The notes below the pieces were generated by a model, which was not told the DNA's origin, searched no databases, and saw only the letters and a list, made by a program, of their open reading frames with translations. Of a stretch of DNA of 18,026 nt, positions 5,597-12,580 are shown one piece after another. Numbering within the stretch: the first letter of the stretch is position 1; every line of letters starts with the position of its first letter. The position numbers and the translations under genes are program-made. The DNA comes from JBGPYB01 sp041493035. Lineage in GTDB: Bacteria; Acidobacteriota; Vicinamibacteria; Fen-336. Location of the stretch: positions 1 to 18,026 of the forward strand of contig JBGPYB010000099.1 in NCBI GenBank assembly GCA_041493035.1, given 5' to 3'.

Positions 5597-8008
5597 GTGA
5601 CCGACTCCCCCGCCGAGGACGCGAACGTCCCAACCCTGACGGTCTCGGGTGGGACCTTCGATGGGCAGCGGCTTGCCGTCGAAGCGGGCGCCCCGAGGAC
5701 GCTCGGCTCGTCCCCGGAATCCGGCCTGCGGCTCGGGCTCGAGAACGTCGAGGCCAACCACGCTCAGGTCGTCTGGGACGCTCGGGGACTCCTGCTGTCC
5801 GACGTGGGAACGACGACGGGCACCTATGTCAACGGCGAAAAGATCGCCACGGATCACCCTCTACAGGACGGGGACCGCGTCTTTCTGGGTCCTCCCGGCT
5901 CGAAACAGACGGCCAAGCTCACGGTTCGGATCCCCGAAGGCGCCGCCGTGGCAGAGCCCCTCTTCGCCGAGGAGCCGCTGATCCTCGACGACGCGACCAT
6001 GGTGGAGGCGATGCCGGAAACCCCCGCCGCGACGCCGCCGTCCCCCGCGCCACCGGTCGCTGTCTCAGCTCCTCCTCCGCCGGCGGTCCCAGCACCGGCC
6101 GCGCGCAAGCCCGAGTACCACTCGGACATGCCTTCGATCGCCAGCGACCGCCCGCGGGAAGCGCCGTCCGTGCCGCCACCGCCCCCATCGGCCCCCGTGC
6201 CCAAGCCCAAGCGCGCCGCGCGCAAGAAGGCGTCAGCGATCCCGCGCGCCGCGATCATCGGCGGTGTGGCCGCGACGCTGGCGATCGGTGCGTTCCTGGG
6301 CTACCGCGCGCTTCAGACGCCCCCGCCCGTGCTCGTGTCGATCGCGCCACCCAAGGCCGAAGCGGGACAGGCGGTGGTCGTCTCGGGGTCGGGCTTCGGC
6401 TCGGACACGGCCAAGCTGGCGGTAGTGTTCGGTGCGGCAGCCGGGACGGTGGTCTCAGCCACGGACGGACAGGTCACCGTCACGATCCCCGAGGCGGCGG
6501 CCGCGACGCCGGGCGACGTGAGCGTTTCCGTGGAGGTCCGCGGCGTACGCTCGAACGCGCTCTTCTTCAAGGTGTCGGCGGTACCCAAGGTAACGTCCCT
6601 GACCCCCGACGTGGGGATGCCGGGTGACGAGATCGCTGCGAAGGGAAAGGGGCTCGCCGGCAAGTCCGTAGCCGTCCTGGTCTTGGGGCAGACCGCCGAG
6701 ATCCTGGAGTCGCAGCCGACCCTCATCCGCTTCAAGCTCCCGAGCCTGGCGGTGACGCCGGGGCAATCGGCGGCGGTCGTCGTGCAGGTCGGAACCGAAT
6801 CTTCACGACCGACCAACGTGTTGCTCGGACGCCTTCCTCTCGTTCTCGGGGTCACTCCACCGCGGGCCTCGGCCGGCGACCGCGTGACCATCAAGGGACG
6901 CGGCTTCGACCCGAGCCCGAACGGCAACGCTGTCTCCTTCGCTGGCCAGCCCTCTCTCGTCTTCTCGGCTTCGGAGACGGAGCTGACCGTCGCCGTGCCT
7001 TCCGTTCCTTCCGCTTCGACTCAGTTCGAGGCCCCCGTCGTGGTCGAGACGAAGGGACGCGCCTCGAACCCGGGCCTCTTCGCGCTCGTTCGTGTATCTC
7101 CGGGATATTTCGCACCGCGCTACTTCCCGGCTCCAGTCCCCGAGCACGCCGGGAGCGATCACGCCTTCATCTCCACCGATCTCGGTCCGTCGCTTCTGCT
7201 GGGAGGCCGTGGGGACGCCCCATCGACAGCGGAGCGCGCCGCGAAGGTAGCCGCGGCGCTCAACGCGATGGCCGAGGCCGCGGCGAGCCGGCCGATCTCC
7301 GTGGAGTTCCGCGAGAAACCCGATCTAGGAGTCGGCATTGCCGGCAGCCCCGATCTGCTGGTCAAGACGCTGCCCGAAGACGCCGCCGCCTACGATGGTT
7401 GGGATCCCGCAGCCAAGGGGAAGCGCGCGTCGCCTCGCACCGTCGCCGTCTTCTGGACGGCGCTTCTTCAGGACGAGATCACCCTGTTCCTGCGTCACGA
7501 ACGTCCCGTGCACGTCCTGGAGCTTTCGCCTCGAGGAAAGGCGTTCCTCGAGATCTACGCGGAGGCTTTGCGACGCGCCGGCCCCGGCGCCGGGGTCCCG
7601 ATCGGCGTCGTGAATCCCCTGGGAGCGAGTCTCGCGAAGAACCTGCGAGACATGGCTCTCATCCTGCCGGCGGAAGGCCAGGCGGTCTCGGCGGCCGGCG
7701 TCGAGGGCCGGTGGGAAGGGACCATGGAGGAGAGCGGCGCGGGTGAGAAGGCGATTCAGGTCCGTCTCCGTCTCGAGGGGAAGCAGTTGGCCGGCGGCCT
7801 GACGACCCGGTCGGGGGGCCTCGGCGTCGAGCTGCCACTGCGGGAGATCGTCTACGACAAGGGAGCGTTGCGCTTCGTGCTCCTCGTTGGAGGGTCTCCC
7901 CGCCACTTCGCCGGCACCGTCGTGGGCGATACGGTCACGGGCACGATCCACCTGGGAGCCAACGTGAAGGACGCCGTGGGGCGCTTCAGCCTGAAGTACG
8001 TTGAATAG
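5597..8008 (+). CDS. FHA-TM-triple IPT/TIG membrane protein with unrecognised C-terminal domains
   Basis: This 803-residue single-pass protein has a modular layout. An FHA-like domain (about 11-112) has LSDVGTTTGTYVNGEKI (67-83), matching the FHA core. The usual Gly-Arg of the phosphothreonine pocket is replaced (TLGSSPESGL, 35-44). A Pro/Ala-rich linker follows (139-206), then a basic patch KPKRAARKK and one transmembrane helix (about 217-237); the positive-inside rule puts the FHA domain in the cytoplasm. Outside lie three IPT/TIG Ig-like repeats (244-327, 329-412, 414-500), each opening with xVxxxxPxxxxxGxxVxxxGxGF-like sequence. Residues 505-690 form a domain I do not recognise. Residues 702-803 look like a small beta-barrel (GRWEGTMEES, then alternating strands). 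The start is GTG at 5597, since an ATG at 5586 runs into a stop at once; no clear Shine-Dalgarno is seen. Its stop overlaps the namZ start by eight bases. Function unknown; a signalling or scaffold role at the envelope is inference. Confidence 0.85.
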   Translation: MTDSPAEDANVPTLTVSGGTFDGQRLAVEAGAPRTLGSSPESGLRLGLENVEANHAQVVWDARGLLLSDVGTTTGTYVNGEKIATDHPLQDGDRVFLGPPGSKQTAKLTVRIPEGAAVAEPLFAEEPLILDDATMVEAMPETPAATPPSPAPPVAVSAPPPPAVPAPAARKPEYHSDMPSIASDRPREAPSVPPPPPSAPVPKPKRAARKKASAIPRAAIIGGVAATLAIGAFLGYRALQTPPPVLVSIAPPKAEAGQAVVVSGSGFGSDTAKLAVVFGAAAGTVVSATDGQVTVTIPEAAAATPGDVSVSVEVRGVRSNALFFKVSAVPKVTSLTPDVGMPGDEIAAKGKGLAGKSVAVLVLGQTAEILESQPTLIRFKLPSLAVTPGQSAAVVVQVGTESSRPTNVLLGRLPLVLGVTPPRASAGDRVTIKGRGFDPSPNGNAVSFAGQPSLVFSASETELTVAVPSVPSASTQFEAPVVVETKGRASNPGLFALVRVSPGYFAPRYFPAPVPEHAGSDHAFISTDLGPSLLLGGRGDAPSTAERAAKVAAALNAMAEAAASRPISVEFREKPDLGVGIAGSPDLLVKTLPEDAAAYDGWDPAAKGKRASPRTVAVFWTALLQDEITLFLRHERPVHVLELSPRGKAFLEIYAEALRRAGPGAGVPIGVVNPLGASLAKNLRDMALILPAEGQAVSAAGVEGRWEGTMEESGAGEKAIQVRLRLEGKQLAGGLTTRSGGLGVELPLREIVYDKGALRFVLLVGGSPRHFAGTVVGDTVTGTIHLGANVKDAVGRFSLKYVE

Positions 8009-9185
8009 GCCGGCTGGGCGAGTCCGATCGGGACTCGAGGTACTGCTGGCCCGCCCCGGGCGTTTTCGCGGCCTCCGGCTCGGCCTCATCGCGAACCCGG
8101 CGTCGGTGACGGCTGACCTGGTCCACGCATCCCTGGCCCTCAAGGCCTCCCCGGCGTTCCGCCTCAGGGCACTCTTTGGCCCTGAACATGGGGTCTGGGC
8201 CAACGCCCAGGATCTGATCGAGGTGGAGGACAGCCGCGACCCCGCCACGGGGCTACCCGTGAGGAGCTTGTACGGAAAGACGCGTGTTCCCACCGCCGAG
8301 ATGCTGGCGGGGCTCGACGCCCTCATCTTCGACCTTCAGGACGTGGGCTCTCGTTACTATACTTTCATTTATACTATGCTCCATGCCTTGACGGCCTGCG
8401 CGGAGCACGGCCTTCGCTTCGTGGTGCTGGACCGGCCGAACCCCCTGGGCGGCGTCTCCGTGGACGGGAACGTCCTCCGCGAGGAATACCGCAGCTTCGT
8501 GGGGCTCCATCCTCTCGCGGTGCGCCACGGCATGACGGTGGGCGAGATCGCCCTCCTCTTCCGCGAGGAGCTTGGGCTCTCGGTAGACGTCACCGTGGTG
8601 CGGATGCGCGGCTGGCGCCGTCCGATGGCCTTCGACGAGACGGGACTCCCCTGGATCGCGCCGTCTCCGAACATGCCGACGGTCGATACGGCCTTCGTCT
8701 ATCCGGGAGGGTGCCTCGTCGAGGGGACGAACCTCTCCGAAGGGCGCGGAACGACGCGCCCCTTCGAGCTGGTCGGCGCCCCCTGGCTCGACGCTTGGCG
8801 ACTCGCGCGCGATCTGGAGCGGGAGGGGTTGCCGGGCGTCCGCTTTCGGCCGGCCTTCTTCACACCAACCTTCCAGAAGCACGCGGGACGCCTTTGCGCC
8901 GGCATACAGGTTCACGTGACCCAGCGTCGCCGCTTCCGCGCCTTCCTGACCTATCTTCTCGTGATCGCTCACGCTCGTCGCCAGGACCTTGCGCGGTTCG
9001 CCTGGCGCGATCCACCGTACGAGTACGAGTACGTCAAGCGCCCCATCGACGTGTTGACCGGGACGGACACCGTGAGGCTGGCCATCGATTCAGGCGTTTC
9101 GCCGCGGCGGCTTCTTCCTGGGTGGGACGTCGAGCTGCGCGCCTTCCGCCGGCGGAGGGCGCGCCACCTGCTCTACCCCGCGTAA
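8001..9185 (+). CDS. namZ: NamZ-like exo-beta-N-acetylmuramidase (DUF1343/GH171)
   Basis: This 394-residue protein belongs to the DUF1343 family, whose characterised members (NamZ) remove N-acetylmuramic acid from the non-reducing end of peptidoglycan fragments during wall recycling. Family blocks are clear: RLGLIANPASV (26-36), LFGPEHGVW (58-66), RSLYG (88-92), DVGSRYYTFIYTM (114-126), VLDRPNPLGG (142-151), RHGMTVGEIA (175-184) and APSPNMPT. The start is TTG at 8001, overlapping the FHA/IPT stop (TTGAATAG), so translation is probably coupled. No signal peptide is visible from this start, which would place the enzyme in the cytoplasm unlike some secreted homologues. A short run of AT-rich codons encodes residues 119-126, out of keeping with the rest. 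It ends ten bases from the convergent EamA gene. Substrate assignment rests on family only. Confidence 0.87.
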   Translation: MNRPAGRVRSGLEVLLARPGRFRGLRLGLIANPASVTADLVHASLALKASPAFRLRALFGPEHGVWANAQDLIEVEDSRDPATGLPVRSLYGKTRVPTAEMLAGLDALIFDLQDVGSRYYTFIYTMLHALTACAEHGLRFVVLDRPNPLGGVSVDGNVLREEYRSFVGLHPLAVRHGMTVGEIALLFREELGLSVDVTVVRMRGWRRPMAFDETGLPWIAPSPNMPTVDTAFVYPGGCLVEGTNLSEGRGTTRPFELVGAPWLDAWRLARDLEREGLPGVRFRPAFFTPTFQKHAGRLCAGIQVHVTQRRRFRAFLTYLLVIAHARRQDLARFAWRDPPYEYEYVKRPIDVLTGTDTVRLAIDSGVSPRRLLPGWDVELRAFRRRRARHLLYPA

Positions 9186-9195
9186 GGTCGCGCGA

Positions 9196-10140
9196 CTAGC
9201 CTTCCGCCGAGGCCACCGGCTCGGACTGGGTCGCCGCGGGCTGAGCCTTCCGCCGGAGGGTCGTCATCAATACCGCGGCGAGGATCAGCGCGCCCCCTGT
9301 CAGGAGGCCTGCCGAGACCGGCTCGCTCAGGATCAAGGCGCCGAGCGCGACGGCCACGACAGGGTTGACGTAGGCGTAGGTCCCGACGGTGCTGGCCGGC
9401 AGCTCGTTCAGGCAATAGGCAAAGGCCGTGAAACCGACGATGGAGCCGAAGACCATCAGGTAGGCGAGACCGAGCCAGGCGCTTCTCGAGGCCACGGCAA
9501 AGGCAGCGAGGTTCTCGCCCACCACGCGAGACTCGACGGCGAGGAACGCCGAGCCCGCGAGCATCTCGATGGCGGCGGCGGTCAGCACCGGGACACGCTC
9601 CGCGACGACCTGCGAGTACAAGGACCCGGCGGTCCACGAGAGCGTCGCCACCTGGAGGGCGATGATCCCCGGCCAATGCCCTGTGGCCACGCCCCCTTCG
9701 GGCCGCGCCACCAGCGCCACTCCGATGAGGCCGACAAGGGTCCCGAGCCACACGCGTACCGACCAGGCCTGTCCGCCGGGTCGCAGGCCGTCGAAGAAGA
9801 TGAGCCAGAGCGGCACTGTCGCGACGAGAAGAGCGGCGATGCCGCTGGGGATCGTGCGTTCCGCCCACATGACGAGACCGTTGCTGATCCCGAGAAACAG
9901 GACGCCGATGGAAGCGTATTGCGCGAGCTGCTTCAGGCTCGGGACGGTTCGATCGCGGACGGCTGCGAGACCGGCCATCACGATGCCGGCCGCAAGAAAA
10001 CGCAGACACGCGGCCGCGAGAGGCGGGATCTCCTGAACGACGATGCGGATGGCGAGATAGGTCGAACCCCAGACGAGGTAGACGGTGGCGAGGGCGAACC
10101 ACGGGAGAAACCTCGAACGGTCTTGGGTTGCGGGCGTCAT
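9196..10140 (-). CDS. EamA-family (DMT) transporter
   Basis: This 314-residue inner-membrane protein has ten hydrophobic helices arranged as two EamA repeats (about 12-145 and 158-300). The first helix LPWFALATVYLVWGSTYLAIR is typical of drug/metabolite transporters, and repeat-type features recur (GLVMWAERTIPSGIAALLVATVPLW in the first half; FGSIVGFTAFAYCLNELPASTVGTYAYVNPVVA in the second). Such proteins export amino acids, nucleosides or other small metabolites; the substrate cannot be told. The ATG at 10140 (MTPATQDRSRF) is chosen as the last Met before the first helix. An upstream in-frame ATG near 10182 would add 14 residues; neither has a clear Shine-Dalgarno. It is divergent from the sulfatase/TPR gene and convergent with namZ, with a ten-base gap and no visible terminator. 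Confidence 0.9.
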   Translation of the reverse strand: MTPATQDRSRFLPWFALATVYLVWGSTYLAIRIVVQEIPPLAAACLRFLAAGIVMAGLAAVRDRTVPSLKQLAQYASIGVLFLGISNGLVMWAERTIPSGIAALLVATVPLWLIFFDGLRPGGQAWSVRVWLGTLVGLIGVALVARPEGGVATGHWPGIIALQVATLSWTAGSLYSQVVAERVPVLTAAAIEMLAGSAFLAVESRVVGENLAAFAVASRSAWLGLAYLMVFGSIVGFTAFAYCLNELPASTVGTYAYVNPVVAVALGALILSEPVSAGLLTGGALILAAVLMTTLRRKAQPAATQSEPVASAEG

Positions 10141-10233
10141 GATCGTCAGTACGCTGCCACTCTCCCACGGGTTTCCCACCATGACAAAGCCGAGAGCGAT
10201 ATGAGGAGCGACATAGGGAGGGATAATCGCGCG

Positions 10234-12366
10234 GTGAAGCGCCGAGGCGCCGTGTGGGTCGTTCTCGCAACCGTGGTCGGCGTCGGCCCGGCGTGCCGCG
10301 GCGGCGGCGCGGCGAACCTGTCGTTCCCCGGCGCCCCGGTCGTCATCATCTCCATCGACACCCTTCGCGCCGACCACCTTCCGGCCTACGGGTACGGCAA
10401 GGTCGACACGCCCAGCATCGACCGCCTGCGAAGGGACTCGGTCCTCTTCCGGAACGCCTACACCCATGTGCCCTTGACGCTGCCCGCACACGTGTCGCTC
10501 CTCTCGGGCCTCCTGCCCTTCGAGCACGGTGTGCGCGACAACCTCGGCTACCACCTCGATACCAAGACCCACGCCACGATGGCGGCGTTGCTGCGGGCGC
10601 GGGGCTACGCCACGGGTGCGGCGGTCTCCGCGTATGTGTTGCGGGGCGGGACGGGCATCGGTCAAGGCTTCGACTTCTACGAGGACAACATCGTTGCGCC
10701 CAACGGGAGCGACGCCCTCGGGCGTGTCCAGCGGGCGGGCCGTGAGACGCTCGCGCTCGCGAAGCCGTGGCTCGATGGCGTGAAGGACCGTCCGTTCTTC
10801 CTCTTCTTCCACGTCTACGAGCCCCACGCCCCTTACGATCCCCCGGAGCCCTACAAGAGCCGATACGCCCTGGCCTACGACGGAGAGATCGCCACAGCCG
10901 ACGAGGTCGTCGGGGGTCTCCTGGAGGAGCTTCGGCGCACGCGAGTCTACGATCGCGCCGTGGTGGCGCTCTTGTCCGACCACGGGGAGGGTCTGGGGGA
11001 GCACGGCGAGGAGGACCACGGCATCCTCCTCTACCGCTGGGCGCTTCAAGTGCCGTTGTTGTTGAAGCTGCCCGGTTCGGCGCGCGGAGGGACGAGCATC
11101 GACGCTCCGGTCGGGCTGATCGACGTCCTGCCGACCCTCGCGGCGCTATTGGGCATCGCGCCCCCGAAGGGCCTGCCCGGCCGGTCCCTCCTCGAGGCCG
11201 ACGGGCCGTCTCGGCGGCTCTACGCCGAGACCTTCTACCCCCGGATCCACCTCGGCTGGCACGAGCTGCGCTCCCTGGTCGACGAACGGTGGCAGTACGT
11301 GGAAGGCCGAAAGCGAGAGCTCTACGAGTTCAGCCGCGACCCGGGCGAGCTGAGCGATCTTCTGTCGGCTGAGGGCACGGTCGCCCGCTCGATGCAGAAG
11401 GACCTCGCCGGCTTCCCCGCGGAGCTCGTCGCCCCGAGTGGCGCCACCGCCGAACAGCAGGAGAAGCTCGCCGCCCTCGGCTACCTGGGTGGCGCCCTGG
11501 AGCCGACGGGGCCGTTGCCCGACGCGAGGGAGAGCATCCACGTCTTGACGGAGGTGAAGGCGGCCTTCCGGCTCGGGGCCGCGGGCCGGGACGCTGAGGC
11601 CGTCCTTGCCTTCCGCAAGATCCTGTCCCAGTACCCGAACCTCCTCGACGCGCGGTACGAACTGGGCCAGACCCTCGTGCGCCTCGGTCGCTGGCAAGAG
11701 GCCTACGAGGCCTACCGAGAGGCCATGCGGACGTCGGCGTCCCTGACCGGGCCCATCTCGATCGCCCTCTCCCGAGTCTGCATGAATCTGGGCCGGATGG
11801 AGGAAGCCGAGGCCAACGCGCGCCTCGGCCTCGCGACGAACGCGCCCCACGCCCACGCGCAGCTCGCCAGGATCGCCCTCGCGCGCGGCGACCTTGCCGC
11901 GGCCGAGCGCGAAGCTCTGGCGGCCAAGGGCGATCTGGACGTGGAGCTCGGCGCCGCCGTCGTGCGCGGCGATATTCGTATTCGGGACGGGCGCATTCCC
12001 GAAGCGCTGGCGCTCCTCGAGACGGCGAAGAAGACGGTCCGTGACCGCGGTCTTGCCGCGGTCCCCGACCTGGATCTGTTGCGGGGGGATGCCCTGGCTC
12101 GCCTCGGCCGCTACGCCGAGGCCGAGGGCGCCTTCAAGGAGGAGATTCGGAGCTTCCCCGGGAATTCCAACGCCTACGCGCGCCTCGCGATCGTCTACGG
12201 GATCCAGCATCGAACCTTGGGGGAGGTCGATCGGCTGCTCGACGCCATGTTCAAGGCCAATCCCACTTCCGATACCGTGGATCTCGCCGCAACAACCTTG
12301 GACTCGATGGGGGACCGACAGGGGTCCGAGAAGTGGAAGAAGAGGCGGGCTCATCCGATTCAATAG
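10234..12366 (+). CDS. Sulfatase-superfamily hydrolase fused to TPR repeats, predicted lipoprotein
   Basis: This 710-residue protein begins with a short lipoprotein-like signal (MKRRGAVWVVLATVVGVGPAC, Cys21). An alkaline-phosphatase/sulfatase superfamily domain (about 34-420) follows: IISIDTLRADHLPAYGYG (38-55) supplies metal-binding Asp, HVYEPHAPYDPP (193-204) is typical of sulfatases, and SDHGEGLGEHGEEDHG (248-263) gives D249, H250 and other ligands. The expected nucleophile motif C/S-x-P-x-R is replaced by TLPAH (T82 to H86), so formylglycine formation is not possible and a Thr nucleophile or a non-sulfatase activity is likely. A helical TPR array fills about 430-690 (for example ARYELGQTLVRLGRWQEAYEAY and ARLGRYAEAEGAF). 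The GTG at 10234 was chosen because GGGAGGG lies about 13 bases upstream and the signal begins there; an ATG at 10201 is the alternative. It lies upstream of the Oar-like receptor. Substrate unknown; phosphonate or phosphoester hydrolysis is as likely as sulfate. Confidence 0.85.
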   Translation: MKRRGAVWVVLATVVGVGPACRGGGAANLSFPGAPVVIISIDTLRADHLPAYGYGKVDTPSIDRLRRDSVLFRNAYTHVPLTLPAHVSLLSGLLPFEHGVRDNLGYHLDTKTHATMAALLRARGYATGAAVSAYVLRGGTGIGQGFDFYEDNIVAPNGSDALGRVQRAGRETLALAKPWLDGVKDRPFFLFFHVYEPHAPYDPPEPYKSRYALAYDGEIATADEVVGGLLEELRRTRVYDRAVVALLSDHGEGLGEHGEEDHGILLYRWALQVPLLLKLPGSARGGTSIDAPVGLIDVLPTLAALLGIAPPKGLPGRSLLEADGPSRRLYAETFYPRIHLGWHELRSLVDERWQYVEGRKRELYEFSRDPGELSDLLSAEGTVARSMQKDLAGFPAELVAPSGATAEQQEKLAALGYLGGALEPTGPLPDARESIHVLTEVKAAFRLGAAGRDAEAVLAFRKILSQYPNLLDARYELGQTLVRLGRWQEAYEAYREAMRTSASLTGPISIALSRVCMNLGRMEEAEANARLGLATNAPHAHAQLARIALARGDLAAAEREALAAKGDLDVELGAAVVRGDIRIRDGRIPEALALLETAKKTVRDRGLAAVPDLDLLRGDALARLGRYAEAEGAFKEEIRSFPGNSNAYARLAIVYGIQHRTLGEVDRLLDAMFKANPTSDTVDLAATTLDSMGDRQGSEKWKKRRAHPIQ

Positions 12367-12580
12367 CGTAGATTGTGCGTCCATAATCTCGAAGTTTGAT
12401 CGGCGCGGGTGGAGGATCGGTGCATGTATCACTTTGATACCTAATAGCTTAACGGTTCTGTAACAGGCTGTGTATCGCTGGCCTTTGCCTTGCAGCTAGG
12501 TGTTGCGGCTCAAGTCAAAGAGCAAGAAGGGACTCCGCCAACTCGGAAGCCCCATTCAAGACAAGGAACTAGGTATCACG
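12367..12580 (+). promoter_or_regulatory. Leader/regulatory region of the Oar-like receptor gene
   Basis: This 214-base gap is visibly more AT-rich than its neighbours and has no ORF with family character. It holds a perfect palindrome GTATCA-CTT-TGATAC (12426-12440) and a short CTGT-A-ACAG palindrome (12458-12466). TTGATA (12434-12439) could be a -35 overlapping the first palindrome, with TGTAAC (12459-12464) 19 bases on as a weak -10. AAGGAACTAGGT lies just before the ATG at 12581. All assignments are by eye. Confidence 0.4.
12426..12440. repeat. Perfect 6+3+6 palindrome, operator candidate
   Basis: GTATCA (12426-12431) and TGATAC (12435-12440) flank a CTT spacer. GTATCA recurs once more just before the receptor ATG (12573-12578). 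The palindrome overlaps a TTGATA -35 candidate, a position where a repressor would block transcription. Confidence 0.45.

Noticed and set aside
9018..9033. GTACGA/GAGTAC tandem repeat in namZ
   Set aside because: It simply encodes YEYEYV in a continuous coding frame; too short to be a repeat element.
9676..10233. Upstream extension of the sulfatase/TPR frame
   Set aside because: The extension is antisense to the EamA gene and lacks domain character; the lipoprotein signal begins at the GTG at 10234.
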